NCBI GenBank assembly: GCA_000310025.1
Contig: FN649727.1
Span: forward strand, 4,781,621-4,845,620
Reading direction: 5' to 3'
Origin: Ectocarpus siliculosus
Lineage: Eukaryota > Sar > Phaeophyceae > Ectocarpales > Ectocarpaceae
DNA: 64,000 nt
Position numbers and translations under genes: made by a program. Below are positions 13,466-26,460 of the stretch, piece after piece. Numbering within the stretch: the first letter of the stretch is position 1; every line of letters starts with the position of its first letter. The notes below the pieces were generated by a model. It had not been told where the DNA came from. It worked only from the letters and a program-made list of their open reading frames with translations, and did no database searches.

Positions 13466-14494
13466 TATGAGACCTGAATACCCATGTCGCAAGGTACTCA
13501 ACGTCGTTGGTTGCAGCGTCGAAAGGGCGTGTGCCCAGATCGGGTCAACACCTGGCTCTGTTGGGACGGTGGTCTAAGGTGAAATGTGGGTAGGAGATTT
13601 CCCCCCGAGCTGGCTCCAACTGTTTAACGACGCGCTGTGTGTCTGTGGCCGACGCACGATGCCGAGGACAACCCGAGAAAACTCAACGAACGGTTGTAAA
13701 CTTGATCCAGTAAGGAGAGAGCAGTCCCACCGCAGGGGCAGGACAATGGTGCTTGTGTGAGCGATCGTCACAAGTCCCCATGTGTCGAAGTTCACGAATC
13801 AAGAAAAAACGCAAACATTGTCCACCCGCTTCCTCATGATGCAAATCCACTGCCGTGACCTGACGCACGCTGTAACTTGCAGAGCTAATACCAGGAGTAA
13901 CGCCTCGGTGTCTTTTGTCGTCTGTGTTTTTCGTTGGGGACAGATGCAAGAGTCGCGGCAGTACCACGCGGAGGGAGGTGGTCGACACTAGGCGCACTGT
14001 GACGGCAAGGTGGCAGCATCAACACCACCCACCGAGGCAATCAGTACAAATACAGAGCTCAGGCGGGTAAAAGCAAATGAACCAGCTGGAACGATGACGC
14101 CGAGCAAGCGTTCGAAGGAGTCTGGCACTGCTTGTTGCCCACTGGAGAATTGTGAGATGATGTTTGGGACATGCTGCGCCAGTGGGGGGCGGGGAGGGCT
14201 GGGCCCGTTCAAGACGTAGGGTCCGGCATATTGGATACGTTTGAACTCGCACTATCTATTGCACCTGTGTCACAGGATTCCACCAAAGGAAGGTCGAACG
14301 GACATCATCGTAGGGAGATCACGCACGGCTAGGAGTATCCCTGCAGTGGCATTTATGACAGCCTTGGCATAGGTCAGTGAAATTGACAGCACTACAACAG
14401 GAAAGCAAGACAAATGCTTGCGAACATTCGCATACACGGCGCATCACGATGGGCGAAGCTCGGAGCATGTTGCGACCATACTTGGTACGATCTG
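13466..14494. other. Convergent intergenic region
   Basis: About 1 kb between the ends of the + strand IQ/SAM gene and the - strand FN3 gene. No supported exon was found on either strand. It should contain the two 3' UTRs. Confidence 0.55.
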
Positions 14495-17400
14495 TCATCC
14501 CTTCCCCACATCTTGTTCCGCCAAGGATGATGCACCCGCCCACACGTCGTCCTCGCTGCTGGCCACGCTATACTCCACAATGGCCCCCGCGTCGCCCCTT
14601 CCCTCTCCCCATCGGAGGAGGTGGGACCTGGCCCAGATCGCGTGGCCCTTGATGGCAACGTCCATCGAGTGCAGCTTCTCCGCCGTCGCGACCAGACCCA
14701 GACACCGCTCCACCAGGTCTGCCGAGAGAACGTCCGACCCTGCTTCTCCTTTCCCCCTCGCAGCCCATCCGAGGAGCAGGAGGCCAGAGTCTTGAATCCC
14801 TCGGACCTGAGACGGTGGCCGCGATCGGGGCGTCCGGGCGTGCGGGGTTCCGATAATCATCAGAAGCAGAATACCAACAAGAACACAGCAAACCATTCGA
14901 GAAAACATCGTAGGAGACGGTCACAAACCGCTCTGAATCGTAGCCCCATCTCTTGTGCTAAGGGTGCGACGGTTACCTGTGAGAACGCCTCCATCGCATC
15001 GGCGACCACGACAGCCACCTCCTCGGCCAGCGAGGCTCGCGGAATGCCTAGCCCCTTGTTGAACTCCGCCACCAGCTGGTGGAAACCGCTCTCTTGATTG
15101 AGAAGTGAGGCCGAGTAGCGGCGCATTCTTGCGAGAACCAGCCTTGCCCCCCCAGCGCTGAACAAGAGTGTTGACACGGGTTGAGACCAGGGAGATCGAT
15201 GGGTGCAGCAAGGGAGGCAGGTAACTTTGAAGCGATGCATAAAATGAAAGCATGTTCATGTTCGTGTACAACGGCGTGTGTATACTCCACGAAACAGACG
15301 TCACAACCGGTTATACCCCCTGTCGCCACCTGCTCCGCGTGCCGTGCGACACAAGGTCGCACCAGTACCACTCAAAATCACACACATACCGCGCCAGGGA
15401 CTTCATCGCGCGCGCAGCAGAGTTCGCCCCCGTGTCCTCCAGCCAAGCCTTGGTCGTGACCACCTCTGTAGGGTCGCTGGCCGCACCCCACCCGCCGTGG
15501 TTGCACGCCCTTACCCTGTACCTCAGTCCGAGGCCTGGCACCCGGTGGGAAATGTTAACAGGCTGGGATGAAATCGACGGGAACCGGGGCGGAAACACCG
15601 ACGCCCATGTCGAGTTGCCCCTGAGGTCGCCCTTTGCCTCGAGCTCGTAGAGGAAAGGTGGCTCCCCCGGAAAGGGTGGGTCGTCCCAAGCCAGGCGGAC
15701 GGAGGTGCGGGTGATCTCTATGGGGAAGGGGATCAGGGGCTGTGGGGGCGGGCTCGGCGAGGCGCAGGCAGTTGCTCTCGCGATCGCGGAGATGCTGAGT
15801 CCTGCGATCACCGGCACCTGATTTTAGATGTTGTACGGGCCGTGCCGCATTGGGGGGGGGGGGTGTTGGGTGCTTCTTGAATGGCTTGATGTTCTTGTTT
15901 GGTAAGGGGCACAGGGGGTGGCTATTGCATACGACTCTGACATCTCACGAAAAACAACGAGTATCCTGTACACTCACTAGGCCACGAAGCCCGAAAGGTG
16001 CCTGTCTGAAAGAAGCAAAGAGCCCGGTGACCCGTGATTGCGACAATAATTAGCGATATGAGCATCAACCGGGGGCTAGTCACTCGCGGACGCCTGGCGC
16101 TCCCCATACCACTGGCAATGCACCTGCGTTCGTTGCCGTTTCTCTTCTTCTACCTCCCTCAACATCGCAACCTCCTTCGCCTGTCGGACCTCTTCCGCTA
16201 GCGCCTTAGCCCCGAGCCTGGCCCGCCTCTTTGCCTCGGCTCTGTCGGCCTCCTTCTTTGCCTTCTTCTCGGCAGCCGCCTTTTTCTTCGCGGCCGCCTT
16301 CTCTCTCTTACTATTGCCGCCAACGACGCCGCCGCCGCCGGCCCCACCCCCCGCCGCTTCCGCCTCCTCCTGGGCTACCGACAACCGCGGGTGCGCGAAA
16401 GGCGAAAACTCTCGCCGGATGAAGTCGTACAGGTGCACCACGAGCACGCGCGAGAGCTTGGTGTTCTCGACGCATTGCCCCTTGAGACCGTCGCGAACCG
16501 CACGGCCGAAGACGCTCATGATGTCCTCGTAGTTCGCCCTGTCGTACACCGCCGCGCAGGCTCGCATGCCGCCCTCTTCGTGCTGCTGACCCTTGGCCAT
16601 GCCGCTTCCGCCGCCTGAAGCCAGTGCGCCCTTCCGGGCTGTGCCAGATTTTGGGCTGGTCTCGCCCCGATTGTTTCCACTGGCTACGCTGTCAGGGGAT
16701 CGGGGTACCCCCTTTTCTCGCCCGCTCGTCTTTTTCGCCCGGCGGTGTCTCCTTCTATCTCGCTTGTTTCCCCTGAAAGTTTTGCGAACATCCTCACCGC
16801 TGCTTCCTCCCCCGTTTCTGTAACTTCGTTGATTTCGACGGCCACCATTACCGCTGCTTGTACTGCTACCGGCGCTCCGGTTGCCCCCGGTACCGCTGCT
16901 CTTGCTCCCGCTGCCATCAGAGCTCCCATCACTACCCCTACCAGACTCGCTGCCGCTCTCTTGATCCGTGCTGTCATCGCTGTCATGGTCGTCTTCGTCA
17001 TCATCTCCGCTTGTGCTTCCCTCGGAATCACTACTACTGCAGTCGCTGCCGCTGCCACTGCCGCTGCCGCCGCTGCCACAACTACTTCTCCCGCTGCTGG
17101 TCGCGCTATCCATTTCGCTGTCACCCACCCCACCTCTGGCCTTGTTCTTACCACCGCGGTTGTGTCTAGGCTCGACAGCAGCCCAGAAGTCGGCCGCCTC
17201 TCCACGGAGAACGTCCAAGTCTACCTCGCTCGTCTGCCCGATTCGGCAGGACCCGACCACCACGGCGCCGCAAAGCACCGCCGCGCTGTCGTAGAGGTTC
17301 CGAGGGGGGTAAAGGTGACGCGTTTTGAAGCCCTCGTGCTTCCGCTCCGTGTGAACCACGTCGAGGAACAGTACCTTGTGTCGAAGCTTGGAGAGGGGAA

Positions 17401-18157
17401 CACGGAAATGTTGGGGTGGCCGAAGGGGACAATAGTCGGTGATAATACATGGGAACACCGTAGACTGCCGACGGTAGCGGTACTTGTGCAAGGGCCCAAA
17501 GGCAAAGCATCTATAGTAGTACCCAAGCTCGCGGCCAAGTCTACCCTCTTCTAGTGCATTTTCTGGCACGTCTAAAAACAAGTCGACGCCAGGTGTACCA
17601 AAAGAGTCCGTACCCACTCAGCCGTAGCAGTATTCCGCGATACAAATTCGTCGCTGGGAACTATTACACAGCCGAACACAGCAGCCCAACATGGAACAGC
17701 TCGCTGTGTTCCACCACTCCCACTGTACCTGTATACGGTCTATGGCTGCGGCGAAGGTCTGGAGCAGGACGGCGGAAGTAGCGAGCTGCTCCCTGCTTTT
17801 CCAGCTAGTGTCCGTGGCGACCAAGTACGTCCCGGCGACTCCCTTTCCCTTGGATATCACCGCCACATGAGTGCACACGTACACCAGGAGCAATCCCTCT
17901 TCTGGGTCGAACTCCTCCTCCTCCTCTTCCTCTTCCTCGTCTCCGTCCTCTTCTTCTGAGTCCACGTCTTCTTGGCCCTTGTTTCCGTCCTGCCTCTCTC
18001 CTTCCTCGCGAAGGTGGGCGACGTTCGACACGCCACCGCCGCCTTCGTCCTCCGTGTTCTCGGCTCGCCGGGCGTTTCTCCGCTCCAACGCCCGCGCCTC
18101 GCGTTCCTTTCGCAGGGCCTTGGCTCTCTTCTCGGATTCCTTCTTGAGCCTCGCCAT
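14495..18157 (-). CDS. Low-complexity protein with C-terminal fibronectin type III domain
   Basis: Minus-strand model: start ATG at 18157-18155, first exon to about 17743, then 17616-16124, 15817-15390, 15157-14977 and 14806-14495 (TGA). All downstream junctions agree in phase. The first junction is uncertain: either the acceptor at 17617 or the one at TTGTTTTTAG about 40 bp further down fits. The N-terminus is a Lys/Arg/Glu coiled coil (MARLKKESEKRAKALRKE) followed by a Glu run. The centre has an ordered block (GRELGYYYRCFAFGPLHKY ... SKLRHKVLFLDVVHT), then a long Ser/Gly/Asp-rich linker and an Ala/Lys-rich coiled coil. The FN3 domain spans about 15750-15450, with TSVRLAWDDPPFPGEP and LRYRVRACNHGGWGAASDP. 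The last two exons encode an alpha-helical tail. FN3 domains mediate protein contacts. No enzyme motif is visible and the family is not recognised. Confidence 0.65.
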
Positions 18158-18478
18158 GGTCGAGGAGATCTTGAGGGAAAAAAACAGAGAACGCCGCACG
18201 TAAACTCTGAGTTGGCTTCCAGGCATGCAAAAGTTAGATTCCAATGGGTTGATTTGACACCAGTGTGTGACCAATCAAAGAGACATTACAAACCTTCTGC
18301 AGCAGGTCTTGATGATGTCGGCTGCCGAACGAACCGACTGGTTTTAGAGACATGATTAGAGAAATTAATAGCTTTTTGCTTTTGGGGGGGGACTGAAAGT
18401 TGAAGTGGATTTGGGCTGCCGACGAGTAAGAAGGCGGTCTACGTCATTCGTTTATTGAATCAGTTGTTCCAACTCCAT

Positions 18479-21400
18479 TCAAGTGGCGTCGAGCTCGTCG
18501 GGATGTCTTCGAGAGCGCTGGGAGAAACAAATCCTCGAATGGGGACAGCGTTCTCCGTTGTCACGTGCGCGCACGGCGTCGTACTCGCCTTGCAGTCTAC
18601 CACAATTTGATACATCTTACGATTTTACTGCCTGAATGCGGAATGGTGGCTGTCGAAAACGGTCCGTGGACCGTGACAGCAGTCAGTCGTCATTCCCACG
18701 GCCGGCTTCCACTACACCGTACTCACAGCATTCCTGACCATTTACAAAACCACACACAAGTATGAAAATAATGTATCGTTGGGAGTACACGCGCATGACC
18801 CTGTGAGAAGGTCACGTCCACACCCTTTACGGTCGCACATACACGGCCTAGCGCCACGCCTGACATGACGTACCTGACGTTGCACCGATGCCAAACTTGC
18901 CGTCATTACCTCTGACGTGGCGTTTTTGACGAAGAAGCAGTTCTCTGGGGGGCAGCGGAGGTGACACACCAACGGGCGATGTTTTCCGTGGGTGGTCAAG
19001 AATAACACCTCGCAACGGGGATACAGAAAGGTACGTAGGACGAGAGCATGTTATATCTGATGCCGTGAAACCCCCGCGTACTTGAATCGTTTTGCTTGAG
19101 GGCGGCACGCGTCAGTACGTGAAGGCTGCTTATCATTCGCTCAGCCCCTGTACGTGGACCGTCGAAACAGCAACAGCTCGATCAGACCAGGTACAGCTCA
19201 CCATTCGGCATACCAAGGGGTTGGTCTCCATGTCAGAACACTGCGCGTGTGCCCTAATTAAGCAAGACACCAAGCCTAGCACCAACCCAACGCACCAACC
19301 CAGCGTCCGGAATACCATGACCTAGCAACTGCCGGTCGTGAGAGTTGTAGGGTAAGGGGTATGGGGTATTGAACAGCGTGGAACACCGTTTTCCATTCCT
19401 GTCAAACCACCCTTTGTTATAGTTGTAAAAACAGTCGTAAGCACGGCTCAGAATGCGGGTGACCTCTCACCCGATTGAAACTTGGAGAAGTAAGGGTGCT
19501 CCAGAGTTTCTCGGAGAGCGTCATGGTCAGCAAGCACCTGCGACCAGGGGGCGGGGGTAGGGGCTGAGAGGAGGGATGGGGATTCAGCTCCGGGCTGAGG
19601 GGCGTACTGCGAGGCGTGTCGTTGTGGCACTGCCTGGCATGTTATTGGATGCTCCTGATGATCATGATTGTGATTACGTTGGAAGATTTAGTACCGTAGC
19701 TCCAATCACGAACAACGGCAGGTAGACAGCACGGCTGTTGGCAATGTCGCCACTGTAGTATTTACACTGTGATTCGTTCACCGAAATGTTTTCACAAGTA
19801 TTCCTATTCGCCCTCTAAACGACACGGGCAGAACGGTGGTAAACGATTTGTCCATTTCGCCAGTAGATCAATTATGAAGGCGAAGACGATAGATACATGG
19901 TGTCACGGAATCAATTCATGGAGGGAAAGTGATGATGACTCTGAATCGAAACATTTATGAGGTCCCACGGCAAAGTGTTATTGTTTCCTTCAAGCTCAAT
20001 TTCTGTGTCTTGTCTTTCTCTTGCTCTTGCTCATGCTATGCATCTATCTGTGGCCCTCTCTTGTTGCCACCCGCCACGACCACTGTTGTACCTGCTCTGG
20101 GATGGTGGGGATCTTTGGGGACTCAAACTCCTGGTTGGTGATGATCACGGCGAACTGTGGTATGGCCGATTTTCCCGGATCGTAGTTGTCCAACGCGGCG
20201 AAATACCTGCGCGAAATCGATGTAGAAAAGGTTGCTGCCAGATGGTTCTATTTCTGTCCGCTTTGAGCAAGACGGTGGATCCTGATTACTTAGCAGTTAG
20301 AGGCAGTATTAGTTTTTCGCTAGCATATCTATCCGCTGTAGTTGCGGGGTGCATAGTACGAGAAACTGACCCACAACAACCTGCATGCATGTGTTTGATC
20401 TTGAGTCCCCTTTTTGCTGTCGGTATAGACTTGACGCGAACCGTGAGATCACGTATAAAAACACAGGCAAACGCCAAGGATCAAAGTTGGAACCCAGTAG
20501 CGAAACAATCCGGGCAACACCTCACCCAACCAAGCGTACATGTTTCAAAAACTTAGTGAGAGCAAGGTGTTCCACCGTAGTGGCACCACGATTTGTGTAG
20601 GTATGATAATCACCCTATTCTACTCCCACACTGTTGCCTGCGATATTCGCTGCGAACATCTTCATGCAAGTACTACCGCAGCACCACTGGTTCCTCCAAC
20701 GCGTTATGCTGTATGTGTCTTACCGCGGCGTTTCCAGGTCATCGTTGCCGAGAAACACTGGCTTCCGGCGGCTAATATAGCCAGTGCGCCTGTTCCTGTA
20801 TATGGGTTCTCCCGAGAGAGAGTCGATTTCCTTCACGTAGTTCGCCTTGATGAGTTCCCTGTATCAAAAATGCCGGCGAGAGGAGTAATAGGAGAAACAC
20901 ACCGTTGGCTTGATGTTGTGAGAGAGGCGTGTCACACTCGTCGCACAGGCATGTAGCTATCGACTCCATCTAAACCGGCGAAGGAAGCAAATATACCAAC
21001 AATCCGATTATCACTATACCGTCACTGGTTGTCCCAAGAACAATACTACAACAATGGTCAGCGGGCTTGTCCCCGCCGCACCCACCCTTTCTCCGCTCTC
21101 GCACACCACCGTACACAATTTATGATTCAAGTCGCACTCTCGATGTCGTAATTTCTCTGCCGGCGGTGTTTCGACGACAGCGAGATTGTTTTGTTGACTT
21201 GAATCGATTGTGTTAAAAAGCACGATGACCACTAAACCATTAGTCAGCGTGCCTCCTAACAATAGTTAATGCCCGAGCCCGCCAAGCTTTCTTTCAAGCC
21301 ACGAACACGTCCCCCCAGGGTTGCCATCCCTGTGATCTGCGCTGTGTTGCCCGCTCGGCGGCACGACAAGAGTAATGTCCGGGGTTCGAATCTCCCCTTG

Positions 21401-21958
21401 ATTGAGCATTATATCCTTGAGGATTTTATTTGCGCCCCTACCGATAATGAAGTCTAGGACTCCGTCACAAATGCAGATATCTCTTGTGTACGTTTCCTGT
21501 CGTCTTGTACTCTGTCTACAGCTTGTTGCGACGTAGACTGTATACTACATATTTACTAGAACAAAAACCAGGAATTCGCGTGTACAAACCTTACGACGTA
21601 TCGAGCTCGCTTTGCACGGAAGAGGCCTTGGATGAGCCTAACAGCCTCATCTTGACCTGGGAACGCGCAGTTGTAAAGGGCACGTGTGCAACACAACTCG
21701 TTATTATTGTGTTGGGTTCACTCCTGTACCCAGCCTATTAACAAACTTTCTGCTGTATGCCGCGCCGTGTGTTCTCATACTCAACGTTAAACACTAAACT
21801 GCCAAACCACCTCACTCTTTTGTCGGACTCCAACGCTGTTGTGGAGGGTAGACTCTGCGGTAGTAACAAAAAAAGGAACTGCTTTCTATTAATTGCGGTA
21901 CTCTGTAGCAGTTGATCTACGGTAGTCTGCAAGCAAGCGTATGTGACACCGGCGACGA

Positions 21959-22006
<48 letters not shown>

Positions 22007-22425
22007 CCACAGAAGTAGACAATAGTGTACTTAGGTGTGCAATCTTAATCTTGTAATAAAATCGGCCATTAAACGGTTGATGAGTTCTGCTCCACACCCC
22101 ATCTATATCTTCTACCGGGCACCACGGTGTGGATCCAATCGCCCGGTAGGAGGTTCCAATCACGCAAAGGGCTGTCCACTACATACTACACGGCTAGGCG
22201 CAGGTATATAGTATGCATGCTACACGAGACGTCGCGTGTACCCACGTTCTTCTTCGAGCTCCTCTTCGTCCGGTTCGAAGTAGTCGTCGTCGCTGATACC
22301 ACCCCTCTTTTTCTTGCTGCCCGTGTTGGCTTCCCCTGCTGGCGATCTAGGCATAGTACTTGCACTGTTACCGAACACTGCTTCGTTGATGGTGCCGTAA
22401 GTTTCTCGGAAAGCCGCAAGCAAGC
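18479..22425 (-). CDS. IQ-motif protein, 5'-incomplete model
   Basis: Minus-strand exons with compatible phases: 22425-22231, 21656-21590, 20858-20724, 20206-20092, 19537-19471, 18944-18910 and 18583-18479 (TGA), about 239 residues. The first listed exon has an acceptor and no in-frame ATG at its start, so N-terminal exons are missing. It encodes a Lys/Gly/Asp/Glu-rich stretch (SDDDYFEPDEEELEEERGY). The second holds an IQ motif (EAVRLIQGLFRAKRARYV). The third has a WW-like strand pair (GEPIYRNRRTGYISRRKP). The fourth, YFAALDNYDPGKSAIPQFAV, looks well ordered. The last two exons are short and the final acceptor (GGCGAG) is weak. Calmodulin or centrin-like binding is inferred from the IQ motif. 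It may be the 3' half of the - strand gene at 35112-29329, because the phases fit; see findings. Confidence 0.55.
21963..22006 (+). repeat. (GTCT)n microsatellite
   Basis: About eleven GTCT units in an intron of the minus-strand IQ gene. Confidence 0.95.
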
Positions 22426-22734
22426 CTGGTTCGTGGTTAAATGTTCAATGAAATACAACGTTGAAACGTTGAACATTCGCGTTCGGAAAAGGTTGTGTGC
22501 GAAAAATAGTGCGCACTCTTACCCACGTACAGGAGCGGAGAGGTTGTTGCGTGCGTACATAATATTCGCATTTTCTGCCTTTGCGCACAATAAACGACAA
22601 CGGCAAAGCGGGGCTGCGCGGTCTACGACGAAAGACGAAAGTTTCGAACACCGCGTCGTACTTGCGAAGGAGTCAGTCGCAGTCGTTTCACTGCTGGTGT
22701 ATTTTCGTATTGTCCCGCAATATCCCGGGAGGTT

Positions 22735-22937
22735 GCATAAGATACCACACCCCCTGGATCTGTATCAAAAGCTCACTTTCTCCACGACCAAGAAGATGAC
22801 ACCTTCATGAGGGATATTTTTGGAAAGATATCGACAAGGCGGTTCCAAGCTTTCACTGTTGGCACCACCATTGTTTAGACTGCAGAGTTATCGAGCTCTA
22901 ATAATCGCCCCGGGGGTGTCGTATCATGTGAACGTCC
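22735..22937. mobile_element. Degenerate copy of the 221-bp MITE family
   Basis: The left end (AAGATACCACACCCCCTGGA), the inner block (CTCCACGACCAAGAAG), GGCGGTTCCAAGC and the right end (GGGGGTGTCGTATCATGTG) appear in the same order and spacing as in the intact element at 44480-44700. The terminal inverted repeats have decayed. It lies about 300 bp upstream of the phosphatase start. Confidence 0.7.
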
Positions 22938-23248
22938 GCATTCGCGCTTTTTTTTTTTTATCGAGGCCTTCACACGCATCCAAGGCATTTACAGCAGCAG
23001 TACATAGACGACATTAGACCCATCAGACATCAGACGCGAGCGACAGACGGGAGAGAGAGGTCAAACGCACTACCTATCCCCACACCTGATAACCGAGGGG
23101 GGAAGCATTTGATCCCTGTCCAAGATCATACGCGCCAGCGCGTTGGTTTTCTTCCGGTGGGCGAAAAAAAAAGCGCCAAGAAAAAGTGTGCTGTGTGTTG
23201 TCTTCTCCCAACGGCACCCTTACGTTTTCCGCTCTCCATCTCGCGTAC

Positions 23249-26200
23249 ATGCCCCCATCGGATGTACGACAAGGTTCAAGATTTGCGACGGACGATCACA
23301 GCGGGGCTGCTGCTCTCCAGCCTGCAACCTCGGGGCGCAGCGGTGTCGCGTCTCGTGCGTCGATCTCGGGCTCTTCCTCTCTCTCTGCAGACCTACGGAC
23401 AGCAGGAGGAGCGGCCGCAGCAGCTGGGATGGATCTGGGATTCGAAGCTGCCAGCAGCGGCAGCGGGGCGGGTGGTGAGGTTGGCAGCAGTGTGGGGGCG
23501 GGTGAGGTGATGAACTGGGAAGGGGTGGGTAGTGAAGCGGAGGGTGAATGGAAGATGCGTCATCACCATGGCACAGGAAAATCGCCGCTTGCCGCTTCAT
23601 ATGAGCAACGCAGCAGCGGTGGTGACAGCATTAGACAGAGACAGCACGCAAACGACCACGCGTTTGTTTGGTCAGCGGAGCTGGCAGCAACAGCAGCAGC
23701 AGCAGCAGCAGTAGCCGCGGCCGTAGAGGTAGAGATAGAACTCCCGCTGAAAACGGGTGTCGAGGCAAGGCGAGAGTTCGAGGCACAAAAGCAGCAGCGG
23801 GGGCGGCAGCAGCAGCAGCAGCAGCCCCCTCCCGCTGCGGGGGCGGCGGAGGGGCAACAGGAGAGCGCCACGTTGTTGGTGAGGGAAGGTGATGATGGCA
23901 GCGGTGCCCCTGGCCGATCTTCCCGCCGTGCCTCACCACCGACGTGCCCACCTCCTGGGCCCGGCATGTCGCCAGCAGGGGAAGCGGGCGGCAAGAGAGC
24001 GCGCGCGGGGTGTGGCGAGAGCACCATTAGCGGCAAGACGTTGGTGGGAGGTAGCACAGCAGCAGCGGCCGCTGCTTCAACGGAGATGTTCCAACAACAA
24101 GTGGAGATAGGTGATGTCGGTTTTGGAGAAGGCGTGCCCCACGATGATATTGGCAGGGGAGGGCCGCGCGCGTCTCCGGTGGTTGACGTCAGCAGCAGCA
24201 GTAGCAGCAGCAGCAGCAGTGGGGGTGGTGGTGGTGGCGAGCCCGAAGAAAACCTACCGCCTGCCACAGCCTTGGTTGACGTCTTGCACGAGGGCAGCGT
24301 TGTCGGAGTTGCGAGCATCTCAGATTCAACCGCAGCAGCTGCAGTAGCATCATCGGCGAGACTGTCGTCTCCCGAAGCTGTGAGAGCCTTCGACCACGAC
24401 CTTCTCGGAGGTCGCCCGGATATCTTACCATTCACGGGGCGGGTCGGCGGCGGCGGCAGCAGCAGCGGTCCCAGCAGGGCCGGAGACATGGGCAGCAGCC
24501 GGGACTACGGCGAGATGATCGGCCCGGTATCCCCCCTCTCGCAGGCTCTCCACATGGCCCTGGCGTTCGTCGTGCTGGTGCTCGTGGCGATCGCGAAGGC
24601 CGACGACGTCACCGCGGTGCGCGCTACGCCGTACGCCAAGGGCGCGAGTTACAGCTGCAGCGGCAGTAACAGCGGTAGCTCCGGAGCCCCAGGCTCCACG
24701 CCGGCGAGAAGGAAAGGGTCCAGGACCGGCGGCGGCAGCGGCAGCGTGGACTCTTCCCAACGGAGCTCTGGATCGGGACCGGTGAAGCGAAGAAGAATCG
24801 CCAGCAGCAGCGGCAAGGAAAAAATTGGGCGCCGCCGCGGGGGCGGGGTGTTGTCGGCGCCGGTCGTGCGCCACCTCCGGGCGGCGTGGTCCTCGCTCTG
24901 GCACGCCGTCGAGGACGACCTGGCCACCCGGTGGCGCGCCGCGGGCCGGGTTCTCACGCGCCTCCGCCAGGCGTGGTCGGCCCTCTGGGTGCCCCCGCCG
25001 CACGCCGAGGCGGACATCCTGGCCGGCGCCCTGGCGTCGCCGCCGCGCTACCCCCACGGAGCCGCGGGTCGTCGGCGCAGGACAGCCGCAGGCGGGGGTG
25101 GCGGCGGCGGTGGCGGGAGCGGCGTCGGGAGCGTCGGCAATGGCGGCGGGGGTTCCGAGAGGCGCCAGCGAAGATCCGGGGGGCGCACGAGCGGCAGCCG
25201 CGGCGGACGGGGCGCACTCGGCGCGACAGACGGCAGCAGCCCGAGCGAGAAGGGCTTGCACCTCGGGCGGCCAGTGGGCCTGAACTGCCTCAACTTTCTG
25301 AGCCTGTGCGGGTACCGCCCCGGCGGGGGCAAGGGCTCGCGGCAGCCCAAGTTCCTGCTCCTGCTCGACCTCGACGAGACCCTGGTCCACTGCTCTCCGC
25401 ACCTGATGCAACCGCCGAGGAGGCACGGCGGCGGCGGCGGCGGCGGCGGGGGCCGCGGCCGGGGGGCGCCGCGGCCGGACCTGAAGCTCGAGATGAGGGG
25501 TAGGGCGCCCTCGGACAACCGGCCGTCGTGCATGAACGCGTGGAAGCGCCCGCACCTGGACGTATTTCTCGGAGTGGTTAGCAGGTGGTACGAGGTCGCC
25601 GTCTTCACGTCAGGGCGGCAGTGCTTTGCGGAGGTGAGAATTGGGGTTTTGACGAGAGGCCTTTTGTGTTGGTTTTCTTCGTGGTTGTTTTTAAGGCCAG
25701 GTTTGCGGCATCAGGTTGGCTGTCGTTGGACCCTCTCCCTCTCGCTCGGGAGAGGATACTGCTGTAGCGGGGAGGGGCACCACTGAGGAGGTCGATACAG
25801 GAGTTTTGTCTGTCGATGCTGTAGTTGCACCACAACCGCGCCATCAACGTCGCAAACAGGGAGTAATCCCAGATACACCTCTCTCCAATCTCTTCGTCCT
25901 TTTCCTGCATGCGTCGATATTAATCGTTATTTCTACAATCCTTCCACTGATCGATCGCCCTCACACCCGTGTGCACCCCCCCCGCCCCCTCTTGTGCTGT
26001 TTGTTGTTTTCCCCTTTGCCTTCAGCCGCTCATCGACCTCATCGACTCACGATGTGTTATCGGCAAGCGCTTCTACCGAGACAGCTGCGTCCGCCGCGAC
26101 GGGGCCGCCCCGCCCGACACCGGACGGACGGCGCGCGGCGCTACCGGGGTGCCTACGGCGACGGCGGAGGCGGGGGCTCCGCCCAAGTCCTCGGAGAGCG

Positions 26201-26460
26201 TTAAGGATCTCCAGGTTGTGGGTTCGGAGCACTTCCCACTCCGCACCGTGCTCGTGGACAACCAGCCGCGGACGGTGGTGCAGCAGGCCAACGTCCTCCC
26301 CGTCAAGTCGTGGTTTCCGAGGGACACGGAGGACCGACAGCTGCTGGACCTCCTCCCGGTGCTGCTGGCGCTGACGTCGTGCCAGGATGTGCGCTCGGTG
26401 CTGAGCTTGAGGCCCGGGGTGGGGGTTGGGGGGGGCGGCGGGGCGGTGTGCTCCGGATGA
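23249..26460 (+). CDS. FCP1/SCP-like (NIF/Nem1/Dullard-type) protein phosphatase
   Basis: Two exons, 23249-25633 and 26026-26460 (phase 0, GAG/GTGAGA), 939 residues. I chose ATG 23249 as the first in-frame ATG; there is none upstream in this open frame. The HAD-type catalytic motif is LLLLDLDETLVHC; Asp707 is the expected nucleophile and Asp709/Thr711 complete the DxDxT signature. Next come WKRPHLDVFLGVVS and VFTSGRQCFAE at the exon end. Exon 2 has YRDSC, then VLVDNQP, and ends with the LLPVLLAL helix and DVRSVL. A single hydrophobic helix at about residues 432-452 (MALAFVVLVLVAIAKA) precedes the catalytic domain. This membrane-anchor arrangement is that of Nem1/CTDNEP1, which dephosphorylates lipin at the nuclear envelope/ER. 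The specific substrate here is inference. The 430-residue N-terminus is Ser/Gly/Ala/Gln-rich, with CAG/AGC runs. A 40-residue low-complexity insertion splits the catalytic domain in exon 2. Confidence 0.88.

Noticed and set aside
16745-17554. 269-residue open frame on the + strand (Ala/Thr/Ser-rich)
   Set aside because: Antisense shadow of the Ser/Gly/Asp-rich exon of the minus-strand FN3 gene. Its composition is explained by the complementary codons, and no splice or domain evidence supports it.
21330-21410. Possible tRNA because of GGGGTTCGAATCTCCCC
   Set aside because: The T-arm-like sequence is present, but the expected complementary 5' acceptor strand and D-arm are not found at the right distance.
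24425-25555. 376-residue open frame on the - strand
   Set aside because: Shadow of the GC-rich phosphatase exon. The opposite strand carries the DLDET catalytic motif in a continuous frame.
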